Notes under the pieces: model-generated | Databases searched by the model: none | Told to the model about the DNA's origin: nothing | What the model saw: the letters and a program-made list of their open reading frames with translations, nothing else | Source of the DNA: Rhizobium sp. Q54 | GTDB lineage: Bacteria; Pseudomonadota; Alphaproteobacteria; Rhizobiales; Xanthobacteraceae | NCBI GenBank assembly: GCA_945861265.1 | Contig: CAMAUC010000035.1 | Location: forward strand, 1-32,498 | Direction: 5' to 3' | Length of the DNA stretch: 32,498 nucleotides | Made by a program: the position numbers and the translations under genes | Shown: positions 7,598-16,346 of the stretch, one piece after another | Layout of the letters: every line of letters begins with the position of its first letter | How positions within the stretch are numbered: the stretch's first letter is position 1

Positions 7598-7677
7598 GTC
7601 ATGCCCGCGAAAGCGGGCATCCAGCCCTTCGCTTAAATGATAGATAGTGCTGATACCCCGCCTTCGCGGGGTATGAC
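7598..7677. repeat. Inverted pair of REP-like hairpins, 'empty' version
   Basis: Two elements face each other in the glycosylase/gluQ intergenic region. The left one is GTC followed by the hairpin ATGCCCGC-gaaa-GCGGGCAT (7601-7620), then CCAGC. The right one, read on the minus strand, is GTC followed by ATACCCCGC-gaag-GCGGGGTAT (7653-7674), then AGCACT. About 25 bases separate them. The same two end types, in the same orientation, bracket the GIY-YIG gene at 31396-31762, and a single copy lies at 18666-18694. The hairpins could also act as a bidirectional terminator or mRNA stabiliser for the flanking divergent genes. Confidence 0.8.
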
Positions 7678-7690
7678 GAGTCGAATTTGA

Positions 7691-8539
7691 ATGCCACCCG
7701 TTTTCCGCTTCGCGCCTTCGCCGAATGGTTATTTGCATCTGGGCCATGCTTTGTCGGCGCTGCTCAATGCCGATAGGGCCAGAGCCGAGGGTGGACGAAT
7801 GCTGCTGCGCATCGAGGACATCGACGCGTCGCGCTGCCGCCCGGAATTCGAGACGGCGATCTATGAGGATCTGGCTTGGCTCGGGCTGAAGTGGGAACAG
7901 CTGGTGCGCCGGCAATCCGAGCATTTTGACGCCTACCGCGCGGCGCTGGCGCGGCTCGACGCGATGGGTCTGATCTATCCGAGCTTTGAGAGCCGCGCCG
8001 AGATCGCCGCTCTGGTCGCGGAGCGCGAATCGCAAGAACCGTGGCCGCGCGATCCCGATGGCACACCGCTATATCCGGGCGACGCCAAAGCGTTGCCGCC
8101 GGCGGAGCGGGCGCGGCTGATCGCATCTGGCGCGCCTTACGCGCTGCGGCTCGATATGGCGGCGGCGCTGCAACGGATCGGCCCGCTGACGTGGTTGGAA
8201 GGCGGTTCCAAAAAAGCCGCCGACCCGGCCGCCTGGGGCGACGTGATCCTTTCCCGCAAGGACGCGCTAGGGAGCTATCATCTGGCCGTCGTGGTTGACG
8301 ATGCGGCACAAGGCGTCACCGATGTTGTGCGCGGCCGCGACCTGTTTCACGCCACAAGCGTCCATCGCCTGCTGCAAAGCCTGCTGGACCTGCCGGCGCC
8401 GCGCTATCATCATCACCGGCTGATCCTCGACGCCGAAGGCCACAAACTGTCGAAATCCACCCAGGCGACGGCCTTGCGGGAGCGCCGTGCGCGCGGGGCG
8501 ACGCCGTCCGATATCCGCAAGGCCGTCGGGCTCGATTGA
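7691..8539 (+). CDS. gluQ: Glutamyl-Q tRNA(Asp) synthetase
   Basis: This paralogue of the glutamyl-tRNA synthetase catalytic domain activates glutamate and attaches it to the queuosine base at position 34 of tRNA-Asp, not to a tRNA 3' end. The 282-residue length and lack of an anticodon-binding domain fit GluQRS. The class I motifs are HLGH (16-19, HIGH equivalent) and KLSKS (252-256, KMSKS equivalent). FRFAPSPNGYLHLGH and LLRIEDIDASRCRPEF are family hallmarks. The zinc region that in E. coli GluQRS uses cysteines reads YPSFESR here, and the later YPG-T-C position reads LYPGDAK, so the cysteine ligands are gone and zinc is probably not bound. A stop codon directly precedes ATG 7691, fixing the start. 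No clear ribosome site is seen. Confidence 0.93.
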   Translation: MPPVFRFAPSPNGYLHLGHALSALLNADRARAEGGRMLLRIEDIDASRCRPEFETAIYEDLAWLGLKWEQLVRRQSEHFDAYRAALARLDAMGLIYPSFESRAEIAALVAERESQEPWPRDPDGTPLYPGDAKALPPAERARLIASGAPYALRLDMAAALQRIGPLTWLEGGSKKAADPAAWGDVILSRKDALGSYHLAVVVDDAAQGVTDVVRGRDLFHATSVHRLLQSLLDLPAPRYHHHRLILDAEGHKLSKSTQATALRERRARGATPSDIRKAVGLD

Positions 8540-8581
8540 GCACGCCCGCCGTGCCATTGTCTCCGCGGGGGCAGGGCGCGA

Positions 8582-9793
8582 ATGGCAAAACGCAGGGTCA
8601 AAAAGGGAAAGCCTGCAAAGGCTGAGCCTAAAAGAGCCGCGGCTAAAAAGCGCGCGCCGGCCGATCCGTCGGCAAGTCGCGCCGATTTGCGCGGCGTCGA
8701 AGCTGCGCTAGCCGGCATCGCCCATGACATCCGCACGCCATTGACCGGCATCGTCGCTTTGGCTGAATTGCTGGCCGCCTCCAACCTGGGTCAACGCGAA
8801 CGCGACTGGGCCAGCGCGGTAAAAAGCGGCGCCGAGCATCTTGCCGCCTTGAGTTCGCTGATCGTCGATGCGGTCAAAGCCGACGCGACCGGGCTGGTGC
8901 TGCGCAATGAGCCGTTCTCGCCGCGCGCCTTCGCCACCGCGGTCGGTCAGGCGCTGGCCGCGCGCGCTGGCAACAAGGGCGTCGAGGCCCGGATTGCGAT
9001 CGCGCCTGATTTGCCGGCGATGGTATCGGGCGATGTGGTGCGGCTGCGCGCGGCGCTGGAAAATCTCGCCGACAACGCGGTGAAATTCACCAACCAGGGC
9101 GCCGTCACGTTCACCGCGCGAAGCGAGCCGGCCGCGCGTGGCCGCCTGCGGCTGGTGTTCAGCATCGCCGACAGCGGCATCGGCATCAGCGCCGCCGAAT
9201 TGAAGCGGCTGTTCAAGCCGTTCGCGCAGGCGAGCGAGCAGATCGCCCGGCGCTATGGCGGCGCCGGCCTCGGCCTGACTTTCGTCAAACGCATCGCCAA
9301 GGTCATGGGCGGCGATCTCACCGTGGTCAGCAAGCCGGGCGAAGGTTCGACATTCCGGCTCACCGTGCTGGTCGCGCCGGCCGAGGATCGCCGCGCCGGC
9401 GATGGACACCGTGTCGGGCCGGCGCGCGCGCTGTCGCTCTTGTGCGCCGAGGACAATCCGTACGGCCGCGTGGTGATGAATACGATTTTGACCCAGTTGG
9501 GTCATAAGGTCGAATTCGTCGACAGCGGCGAAGCGGTGGTGAAGGCGGCCGCGCGCGGCGGCTATGACGCGGTGTTGATGGATGTGACCTTGTCGGGCCT
9601 CGACGGGCTGGAAGCAACGCGCCGCATTCGCGCGCTGCCGGGCAAGGCCGGGCAGGTCATGATCGTCGGCATTTCCGGGCGTGGCGAGGCCGCGCATCAG
9701 GCATCCGCGCTGGCCGCGGGAATGAACTTTTATTTCGTGAAGCCGATCAGCCCCGGCAAACTGGCCCAGGCGCTGGCGACGGTCGACGCATAG
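8582..9793 (+). CDS. Soluble hybrid histidine kinase with C-terminal receiver domain
   Basis: This two-component signalling protein has 403 residues. A Lys/Ala-rich basic N-tail (about 1-28) is followed by a HisKA domain with the H-box GIAHDIRTPLTG (His48). The HATPase domain has N-box ENLADNAVKFT (160-170), G1 ADSGIGI (196-202), F-box FKPFAQ and G2 GGAGLGL (226-232). The receiver domain (about 284-400) has acidic AEDN, phospho-acceptor Asp334 in YDAVLMDVTLSG and Lys387 in VKPIS. There are no membrane segments and no PAS, GAF or other input domain, so the signal must come through a partner protein or the short N-tail. No response regulator gene is adjacent. It lies 42 bases after gluQ and ends three bases before the convergent ecm gene. 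Output is presumably through a phosphotransfer protein. Confidence 0.9.
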   Translation: MAKRRVKKGKPAKAEPKRAAAKKRAPADPSASRADLRGVEAALAGIAHDIRTPLTGIVALAELLAASNLGQRERDWASAVKSGAEHLAALSSLIVDAVKADATGLVLRNEPFSPRAFATAVGQALAARAGNKGVEARIAIAPDLPAMVSGDVVRLRAALENLADNAVKFTNQGAVTFTARSEPAARGRLRLVFSIADSGIGISAAELKRLFKPFAQASEQIARRYGGAGLGLTFVKRIAKVMGGDLTVVSKPGEGSTFRLTVLVAPAEDRRAGDGHRVGPARALSLLCAEDNPYGRVVMNTILTQLGHKVEFVDSGEAVVKAAARGGYDAVLMDVTLSGLDGLEATRRIRALPGKAGQVMIVGISGRGEAAHQASALAAGMNFYFVKPISPGKLAQALATVDA

Positions 9794-9796
9794 GCA

Positions 9797-11779
9797 TCAA
9801 ACGTTGCTCAGCCCGTTCTTCTGCTCGACGATGCGCACCACGTCCGACATGATGCGGTTCAGCTCGAAATCCTTTGGCGTATAGACGGCGGCGACGCCGG
9901 ATTTCTCCAGCGCGGCGGCGTCCTCCGGCGGAATGATGCCGCCGACCACCAGCGGCATGGTCATGCCGGCGGCCTTCATGCGCGCGACCACATCGGCGAC
10001 CAGCGGCAGATGGCTGCCGGACAGCACCGACAGGCCAATAACGTGCGCTTTTTGTTCGCGCGCGGCATCGACGATTTCCTCGGGCGTCAGGCGAATGCCT
10101 TCGTAAACCACCTGCATGCCGGCATCGCGCGCCCGCACGGCAATCTGTTCGGCACCGTTGGAATGGCCGTCGAGGCCGGGTTTGCCGACGAGGAAGGTGA
10201 GGCGGCGGCCAAGCTTCACCGACACCCGGTCCACTTCGCCACGGATGTCGTCGAGACCGTCGACGTCGTTGCGCATGGCGTTGCCGACGCCGGTTGGCGC
10301 GCGGTATTCGCCGAAGGCCTCGCGCAACGTCCAACCCCATTCGCCGGTGGTGACGCCGGCTTTGGCGCAGGCGATCGACGGCGGCATGATATTGGTGCCC
10401 GTTGCCGCAGCACGCTTAAGCTCAGCCAGCGCCGAAGCGACCGCCTTGCTGTCGCGCGCGGCGCGCCATGCGGCCAGCCGTTCAAGCTGATCGCGCTCGG
10501 CGTCTGCCGACACCGTCATGATCGAATCGATGCCGCCGGTCAGCGGCGAGGCTTCGGTCTCGAGATATTTATTGACGCCGACGACGATCTGCTCACCGCG
10601 TTCGATCGCTTCCAGCCGCGCCGTGTTTGATTCCACCAGCCGCTGCTTCATGTAGCCCGACTCGACCGCGACCACGGCGCCGCCCATGTCGTCGATGCGC
10701 TTGAGTTCTTCCATCGCTTCGAGCTTGAACTCGTCGACCTTGCGTTCGATCTCGGCCGAGCCATCGAAGATATCGCCGTAGTCCAGGAGGTCGGTTTCGT
10801 AAGCGAGGATTTGCTGCATGCGCAGCGACCATTGCTGGTCCCACGGACGCGGCAGGCCGAGCGCCTCGTTCCACGCCGGCAACTGTACGGCGCGGGCGCG
10901 CGCGTTCTTGGATAGAGTCACCGCCAGCATCTCGATGAGAATGCGGGCGACGTTGTTTTCCGGTTGCGGCTCGGTGAGGCCGAGCGAGTTCACCTGCACG
11001 CCGTAGCGAAACAGCCGCTGCTTCGGATCGGTGATGCCATAGCGCGTGCGCGTGATCTCGTCCCACAATTCGGTGAAGGCGCGCATCTTGCAGACTTCGG
11101 TGATGAAGCGCATGCCGGCATTGACGAAGAACGAAATGCGCCCGACCACTTCGCCGAATTTCTCGTCCGACACTTCGCCGGATTTCTTCACCGTGTCGAG
11201 CACGGCGACCGCCGTCGCCAGAGCGAAGGCGAGTTCTTGCACCGGCGTCGCACCTGCTTCCTGCAAATGGTAGGAGCAGATGTTCATCGGGTTCCATTTC
11301 GGCAGTTCGGTTGTGGTGAAGATCGCCACGTCCTTGATCAGCCGCATGGAGGGCGCCGGCGGAAACACGTAAGTGCCGCGCGACAGATATTCCTTGATGA
11401 TGTCGTTCTGAATCGTGCCGGTCAGGCTGTTGCGCGGCGTGCCCTGTTCGTCGGCGACCGCGATGTAAAGGGCCATCAGCCACGCCGCGGTGGCGTTGAT
11501 GGTCATCGACGTGTTCATGGTGCCGAGCGGGATCTGGTCGAACAGCGCCCGCATGTCGCCAAGATGGTTGACCGGCACGCCGACCTTGCCGACCTCGCCC
11601 TTGGCCAGAACATGATCCGAATCGTAGCCGGTTTGCGTCGGCAGATCGAAGGCGACCGACAGGCCAGTCTGCCCCTTGGCGAGATTTTTGCGGTACAGCG
11701 CGTTGGAATCGGCCGCCGTCGAGTGGCCCGCATAGGTGCGGAAAATCCACGGTCTGTCGCGTTTCGCCTTGTCGCCCAT
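9797..11779 (-). CDS. ecm: Ethylmalonyl-CoA mutase (B12-dependent, MeaA type)
   Basis: This coenzyme-B12 mutase converts (2R)-ethylmalonyl-CoA to (2S)-methylsuccinyl-CoA in the ethylmalonyl-CoA pathway. The start region KRDRPWIFRTYAGHSTA and GQTGLSVAFDLPTQTGYDSDH match the MeaA/Ecm branch of the methylmalonyl-CoA mutase superfamily. The C-terminal cobalamin domain has D-x-H-x-x-G in GLDGHSNGAEQ (Asp537, His539 and Gly542 by this start), with SVLSGSH and VVGGIIP following. At 660 residues it has catalytic and B12 domains on one chain, as Ecm does. I choose ATG 11779 because AGGGA lies about seven bases upstream. An ATG at 11830 would add 17 unrelated residues and run over a palindrome. It is divergent from ccr, which supports ethylmalonyl-CoA as the substrate rather than methylmalonyl-CoA. 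Confidence 0.93.
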   Translation of the reverse strand: MGDKAKRDRPWIFRTYAGHSTAADSNALYRKNLAKGQTGLSVAFDLPTQTGYDSDHVLAKGEVGKVGVPVNHLGDMRALFDQIPLGTMNTSMTINATAAWLMALYIAVADEQGTPRNSLTGTIQNDIIKEYLSRGTYVFPPAPSMRLIKDVAIFTTTELPKWNPMNICSYHLQEAGATPVQELAFALATAVAVLDTVKKSGEVSDEKFGEVVGRISFFVNAGMRFITEVCKMRAFTELWDEITRTRYGITDPKQRLFRYGVQVNSLGLTEPQPENNVARILIEMLAVTLSKNARARAVQLPAWNEALGLPRPWDQQWSLRMQQILAYETDLLDYGDIFDGSAEIERKVDEFKLEAMEELKRIDDMGGAVVAVESGYMKQRLVESNTARLEAIERGEQIVVGVNKYLETEASPLTGGIDSIMTVSADAERDQLERLAAWRAARDSKAVASALAELKRAAATGTNIMPPSIACAKAGVTTGEWGWTLREAFGEYRAPTGVGNAMRNDVDGLDDIRGEVDRVSVKLGRRLTFLVGKPGLDGHSNGAEQIAVRARDAGMQVVYEGIRLTPEEIVDAAREQKAHVIGLSVLSGSHLPLVADVVARMKAAGMTMPLVVGGIIPPEDAAALEKSGVAAVYTPKDFELNRIMSDVVRIVEQKNGLSNV

Positions 11780-11815
11780 GGGGTTTCCCTGCGCGCGGAG
11801 TTTGGCCGTTCTATT

Positions 11816-11828
11816 GTTGCAATGCAAC
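11816..11828. promoter_or_regulatory. Perfect 13-base palindrome, candidate operator between ecm and ccr
   Basis: GTTGCA-A-TGCAAC is a perfect odd-centred palindrome in the 115-base divergent region of ecm and ccr, 37 bases from the ecm start and 67 from the ccr start. It contains TGC-N3-GCA, the core I recall for PhaR/AniA sites (CTGC-N3/4-GCAG), and TTGCAA, which resembles sites of ScfR-type short-chain acyl-CoA regulators. A similar palindrome precedes mcd at 16336-16346. The palindrome is seen directly. The identity of the regulator is inference. Confidence 0.5.
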
Positions 11829-11894
11829 ATAAATTGCGTCAGACTGATACCGTCTTTCGGCCTCTTAAAGCTTGCCTCGTAAGGAGTTCTGCTG

Positions 11895-13172
11895 ATGCCG
11901 GCTGCTGCCCCCGTGCGGAGCGTTGCTCCGTTGAAGGATCTCTATGGCATGGGCGAAATCCCGCCCCTCGGTCATGTCCCCGAGAAGATGCATGCGTGGG
12001 TGATCCGCCAGGATCGGCACGGGCCGCCGGAAAAGGCGATGCAGCTTGAGGTCGTCCCGACCTGGCCGATCGGCGAAGAAGACGTGCTGGTCTTCGTGAT
12101 GGCCGCGGGCGTCAATTACAACGGCATCTGGGCCGGCCTCGGTCAGCCGATCACGCCGTTCAACGTGCATAAGCAACCCTTCCATATCGCCGGCTCCGAT
12201 GCCTCGGGCATTGTCTGGGCGGTCGGCTCCAAGGTGAAGCGCTGGAAGGTCGGCGACGAGGTCATCGTCCATTGTAACCAGGACGACGGCGACGACGAGG
12301 ACTGCAACGGCGGCGACCCGCTGCTGTCGCCGTCGCAGCGCATCTGGGGCTACGAGACGCCCGACGGTTCGTTCGCGCAGTTCTGCCGCGTGCAGTCGCG
12401 CCAATTGATGCAGAAGCCGGCGCATCTCTCCTGGGAAGAGTCGGCCTGCTATACGCTGACGCTGGCGACGGCCTATCGCATGTTGTTCGGCCATCCGCCG
12501 CATACGCTCAAGCCCGGCGACAACGTTCTGGTCTGGGGCGCCTCGGGCGGCCTCGGCGTGTTCGGTCTGCAATTGGTCGCCGCCTCCGGCGCCAACGCCA
12601 TCGCGGTCGTCTCCGACGAATCGAAGATGGAATACGTCTTCAATCTCGGCGCCAAGGGCGCGATCAACCGCAAGGAGTTCAAGTGCTGGGGCCAACTGCC
12701 GCAGGTGAACTCCGCCGAATATAACGACTGGTCGAAGGAAGCCCGGCGCTTCGGCAAGGCGATCTGGGACATCACGGGAAAACGCGACGTCGACATCGTG
12801 TTCGAGCATCCGGGCGAGGCGACCTTTCCGGTGTCGTCGATGGTGGTCAAGCGCGGCGGCATGGTCGTGTTCTGCGCCGGCACCACCGGCTTCAACATCA
12901 CCTTCGATGCGCGTTACGTCTGGATGCGGCAAAAGCGCATCCAGGGCTCCCACTTCGCGCACCTGAAGCAGGCCTCGCAGGCCAACCGCTTCGTGCTGGA
13001 GCGCCGCATCGATCCGTGCCTGTCGAAGACCTTCCCGTGGGAGGAAATCCCGAAGGCGCACACTATGATGTGGAAGAACCAGCATCCGCCCGGCAACATG
13101 GCCGTGCTGGTCTGCGCGCCGCGCCCGGGCCTCAAGACCCTTGAGGACGTGCAGGAAGTAGCCGGCGGTTGA
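11895..13172 (+). CDS. ccr: Crotonyl-CoA carboxylase/reductase
   Basis: This enzyme performs the NADPH-dependent reductive carboxylation of crotonyl-CoA to (2S)-ethylmalonyl-CoA, the committed step of the ethylmalonyl-CoA pathway. The 425-residue protein belongs to the medium-chain dehydrogenase/reductase fold without the alcohol dehydrogenase zinc ligands. Diagnostic features are the N-terminal LKDLYGMGEIPPLGHVP, the loop HCNQDDGDDEDCNGGDPLLSPSQRIWGYETPDGSF, the nucleotide motif WGASGGLGVFG (214-224) and GSHFAHLKQA (351-360). The residues that line the CO2 pocket in characterised Ccr (Asn in GVNYNG, Glu in GYET, His in GSHF) all appear present. The start ATG has AGGAG eight bases upstream. 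It is divergent from ecm and probably shares control with it. Confidence 0.96.
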   Translation: MPAAAPVRSVAPLKDLYGMGEIPPLGHVPEKMHAWVIRQDRHGPPEKAMQLEVVPTWPIGEEDVLVFVMAAGVNYNGIWAGLGQPITPFNVHKQPFHIAGSDASGIVWAVGSKVKRWKVGDEVIVHCNQDDGDDEDCNGGDPLLSPSQRIWGYETPDGSFAQFCRVQSRQLMQKPAHLSWEESACYTLTLATAYRMLFGHPPHTLKPGDNVLVWGASGGLGVFGLQLVAASGANAIAVVSDESKMEYVFNLGAKGAINRKEFKCWGQLPQVNSAEYNDWSKEARRFGKAIWDITGKRDVDIVFEHPGEATFPVSSMVVKRGGMVVFCAGTTGFNITFDARYVWMRQKRIQGSHFAHLKQASQANRFVLERRIDPCLSKTFPWEEIPKAHTMMWKNQHPPGNMAVLVCAPRPGLKTLEDVQEVAGG

Positions 13173-13190
13173 TCGGTATGATGACCATCG

Positions 13191-14069
13191 TTAGGGCAGC
13201 GTCGCTTTGTCCTCGCGAGCGGATGGTGCATCCAGCTTCGGCCGCGGCGTAATCACTGAATTCAACTCGCCGCCGAAGATGAAGATCGACGCGCAGACGT
13301 AAAGAAAAATCAGCGCGATCATCGCCGAGGCCAGCCCCGCATACATCGAGACATAAGCGAAGGCATATTCGGCGAGATAGCGGCCGAAGGCCGCGCCACT
13401 GACCAGCCACAGGAATAATGTGGCAACGATACCGGGCGCGATTTCGAGCATCGTGCGCCGCCCGGCTGGCAGCCACAGATGCAGAATCGTCAACGCGATG
13501 ACGATGACCACCGCCGCCGTCGCGTAGCGGGTGAAGGTGACGATACCACTCAGCGGCTCCAAAGTCGGCACGTATTGAATGAGCTTGTACCAGATGAACG
13601 GCGCCAGCACGACGAGGAAGGCGAAGGCGAGCAAGGCGATCGCGCCGATGATGACGTAGCCGATCGATTCGATACGCAGGAGCCACCACGGCCGCTGCTC
13701 GATCCTGTCATAGGCGCGGTTGAGGCCGATGCGCAGGCTCTCGACCCCGCTCGATGCGAAATACAGCGCGAACAGAACGCCGAAGGTCAGAACGTCGCCG
13801 CGCGTGTTGATCAGCACGCCGGTGATGTCGAGCGCGATCGGCTCGGCGACCTGGTTCGGCCATGCCTCCAGCAGAATGTGCGCGGCCTCGTCGGCGAGCT
13901 GTTTCGAGCCAAAGAAAAAGCCGGCCAGCGCGGTGACCACGATTAGGAACGGAAACATCGCCATCAGAGTCGACAGCGCGATATGGCTGGCGATGGCCCA
14001 GCCGTCATCGGCGAGAAAATGCCGGCCGGCTCTGGATACGATGCGGAAAAACCATTTTAGAAAACGCAA
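13191..14069 (-). CDS. YihY/BrkB family inner-membrane protein
   Basis: This polytopic membrane protein of the YihY (formerly 'ribonuclease BN') family has 292 residues with about six hydrophobic helices. Family marks are GWAIASHIALSTLMAMFPFL near the N-terminus, LYFASSGVESLRIGLNRAYD in the middle, and the last helix ending in FGGELNSVI before a polar tail. The molecular function of this family is not settled. The ribonuclease name is a historical misassignment, and transport or envelope roles have been proposed. The start appears to be TTG at 14069, with GGGGC a few bases upstream and no suitable in-frame ATG nearby. It lies between ccr and the chemotaxis receptor with no functional tie to either that I can see. 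Confidence 0.87.
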   Translation of the reverse strand: MRFLKWFFRIVSRAGRHFLADDGWAIASHIALSTLMAMFPFLIVVTALAGFFFGSKQLADEAAHILLEAWPNQVAEPIALDITGVLINTRGDVLTFGVLFALYFASSGVESLRIGLNRAYDRIEQRPWWLLRIESIGYVIIGAIALLAFAFLVVLAPFIWYKLIQYVPTLEPLSGIVTFTRYATAAVVIVIALTILHLWLPAGRRTMLEIAPGIVATLFLWLVSGAAFGRYLAEYAFAYVSMYAGLASAMIALIFLYVCASIFIFGGELNSVITPRPKLDAPSAREDKATLP

Positions 14070-14169
14070 TGCGTCAGCCCCACGGCGGAATCATCCCGCG
14101 TCCAATAAAATTGGCCACTGGCCGCGCGTTTACAAGGGTGCTGGCTTCGCTCCGGCGGCCGCCGGAACC

Positions 14170-16188
14170 TCAAGCGGCCTGAACCTCGGCGAGGAACTGG
14201 CGGACCTCCGCTTCAAGACCTTCGGCCTCGAAAGCGACGGCGTCGGCGAGATCCTTCACATCGACCGCGGTGGTGCGGGCCTCGGCGGTGACGCCGGCGA
14301 CCCGGATCATGGCTTCGGCGCCATTGCGCGCCTCGCCGGACGCCCGGCCGACGCCGTCGGCGATCGAGGCGACCGCCGAATTCTGCTGATCGACGGTCGC
14401 CGCCACGGTGGTGGCAATCGCCGCCATGTCGCGGATGATGATGTTGACCTGCTCGATGGCTTGCGCGGCATCCGCCGCCGCCGACTGGATCGATCCGACC
14501 TGGCCGGCGATTTCCTCGGTGGCCTTCGCGGTCTGCCCGGCCAGCGATTTGACCTCGGCCGCGACCACGGCAAAGCCGCGGCCGGACTCGCCGGCGCGCG
14601 CGGCCTCGATGGTGGCGTTGAGCGCCAGCAAATTGGTCTGTCCAGCGATGGCCTGGATCAGGCCGACGACCTCGCCGATGCGGGTCGCGGCATGGCCCAG
14701 CTCGCTCATGGTGCCGACGGTGCGGTTGGCTTCCGACACGGCGCGTTCGGCGACCTCGGTGGATTTCGCCGCCTGCGACGCGATCTCGCCGATTGACGCT
14801 GCCAGTTCCTCGACCGAATTGGCGGCCGACGCGACATTTTCGGACGCCGCGGTCACGCGCTGCTCGGCGGTGTGCGCTTCCGACGATACGGTATCGGCCG
14901 ATTTGTTCAGGTCGCTGGAGCTCGTTTCGAGCTTGAGCGAGGCCGCGCGCAGCCGGCCAAGCGCGCCGCCGACCGACTCGTTGAACTGCGTGATCTTGTT
15001 CGCGATCGTATCGCCGCGTGCGATCTGCGCCCTGCTTGCCTCGGTCTGCGTCCGCGCCAGCTTTTCCCGCTCGACGATCGTGTCGCGGAATACGATCACC
15101 GTGCGCGCCATGTCGCCGATTTCGTCGCGGGCGCGGGTGGCGGGAATGCGCGCCGCGGTGTCGCCGGCGGCGAGCCGTTTCATGACGTCGGCCAATCCGT
15201 GCAGCGGCCGGGTAACGCTGCGGGCAATCAGCCAGCTGAAGCCAATGCCAAGCGCCACCATGCCGATGCCGACGATGATAATGCCGTTGCGTGTCCGCGA
15301 TTGCGACAGTGACAGCGCCGACGACGCCTGCTCTGCGGTTAGCCGCGCCCGCTTGATGATTTCATCCGCTTTGGGCTGCACCTGCTTGCTTTCAATTTCG
15401 ATCAGCGAGCGGTTCGAATTGACCCGGTCGAAGTGCTCGATCCATTTTCCGAATGTGTCGGCATAAGTCTTCACCTGCTCTTCGAGCGCGTTCTTCATCG
15501 CCGGCGTGCCGTCGATGTTCGCGAAGGTTTCGACAAACCGCTTGTAGCCGGCGAAGAATTCGATCTTGGCCAGTTCCGTTTGACCAAGCCGGTATTCCGC
15601 TTCCTGGTGCCGCATGACCAGCAGAGTCATCATCAGCTTCCTGGCGTCGGCTTCGGCCATCCATGTCATGTTTTCATGAATGATGCGCTCGATCGCACTA
15701 TTGGCGATGCCGAGTTTGCGCCGCAGCCCCGAGGCGTCGTCGTAGCCGAGAGTTTCCTGCTCCTGCATCAAATCGGTGAAGCGCGCGCGCAAATCCATCA
15801 TCTCCTTGCGGAGAACGGCGGTGGTCTCGACATTGCGATTGTCTTGCGTGTCGGCGATGGTATCGAGGCTGAGCAGCGCGAGGTAATAGGCGCGATCGAA
15901 GTTTGCCACCAGATTCTCGCTTGGCGCCGCGCTGAAATCCTTGACGACTATTCGAATGCCAGACACCGCGCTCTTGAAATCGCGGCTGGCGTCGGCAAGC
16001 GCGACCGATCGCTGGACGGTCTGGAAGGCGTCGCCGACCTCGTCTTCGCCCGAGAGGTAGGTCAGCCCGTTGGCCAGGAAGCCGATGACCGGCACCAGGG
16101 TCAGCAGAACGAGCCGGGTCCGGACCGAGAAGGCGGCGAGCACCCGGCTCGGCCAAGTGGTTGGAAACGAATATCTCTTAAGGTGCAT
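14170..16188 (-). CDS. Methyl-accepting chemotaxis protein
   Basis: This is a transmembrane chemoreceptor. Counting from ATG 16188, a first membrane helix (about 27-46) is followed by a roughly 250-residue, largely helical periplasmic sensor, a second helix (about 301-321), a HAMP domain ([23 protein letters not shown]), and a long cytoplasmic coiled coil. The signalling tip is [23 protein letters not shown] and is fully conserved for CheA/CheW contact. The sensor's length and helical character suggest a helical bimodular (HBM) type domain, but I cannot confirm the ligand. The open frame continues to a TTG at 16248. I prefer the ATG because the extra residues are unlike a receptor N-terminus. 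No C-terminal CheR-binding pentapeptide is present. No che genes are nearby, so it must feed a system elsewhere. Confidence 0.92.
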   Translation of the reverse strand: MHLKRYSFPTTWPSRVLAAFSVRTRLVLLTLVPVIGFLANGLTYLSGEDEVGDAFQTVQRSVALADASRDFKSAVSGIRIVVKDFSAAPSENLVANFDRAYYLALLSLDTIADTQDNRNVETTAVLRKEMMDLRARFTDLMQEQETLGYDDASGLRRKLGIANSAIERIIHENMTWMAEADARKLMMTLLVMRHQEAEYRLGQTELAKIEFFAGYKRFVETFANIDGTPAMKNALEEQVKTYADTFGKWIEHFDRVNSNRSLIEIESKQVQPKADEIIKRARLTAEQASSALSLSQSRTRNGIIIVGIGMVALGIGFSWLIARSVTRPLHGLADVMKRLAAGDTAARIPATRARDEIGDMARTVIVFRDTIVEREKLARTQTEASRAQIARGDTIANKITQFNESVGGALGRLRAASLKLETSSSDLNKSADTVSSEAHTAEQRVTAASENVASAANSVEELAASIGEIASQAAKSTEVAERAVSEANRTVGTMSELGHAATRIGEVVGLIQAIAGQTNLLALNATIEAARAGESGRGFAVVAAEVKSLAGQTAKATEEIAGQVGSIQSAAADAAQAIEQVNIIIRDMAAIATTVAATVDQQNSAVASIADGVGRASGEARNGAEAMIRVAGVTAEARTTAVDVKDLADAVAFEAEGLEAEVRQFLAEVQAA

Positions 16189-16335
16189 GAGGGCCGGTTC
16201 GATCCTGCCGGTGACGGGAGCGCAGCGCAAAATCCGCGGTTTTAACAAACAACTAAATGGTTAATTTTATAGCAATCCAGATGCAGATATGACCTGCTCG
16301 ATCCGGGCCGGCGCGCTCTGGCGCGGTTTGCTTTT

Positions 16336-16346
16336 GTGCACTGCAC
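16336..16346. promoter_or_regulatory. 11-base palindrome upstream of mcd, candidate operator
   Basis: GTGCA-C-TGCAC is a perfect odd-centred palindrome 82 bases before the mcd start codon, in the 240-base gap between the chemoreceptor gene and mcd. Its core TGCA-N-TGCA is the same as in the ecm/ccr intergenic palindrome at 11816-11828. By chance, a nine-base pattern of this kind is expected less than once in a window of this size. This is a candidate site for a regulator shared by the three pathway genes. The regulator is unknown. Confidence 0.42.

Noticed and set aside
11780-11830. N-terminal extension of Ecm to the ATG at 11830
   Set aside because: The 17 extra residues are unlike other Ecm proteins, run over the palindrome, and lack a ribosome site, whereas ATG 11779 has AGGGA at good spacing.
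11780-11894. A cobalamin riboswitch before the B12-dependent ecm gene
   Set aside because: The whole ecm/ccr gap is only 115 bases, too short for a cobalamin riboswitch, and no B12-box-like sequence is seen.
11865-13085. Antisense open frame (about 406 codons) opposite ccr
   Set aside because: Ccr is certain on the plus strand, and the reverse peptide has only low-complexity His/Arg/Asp composition.
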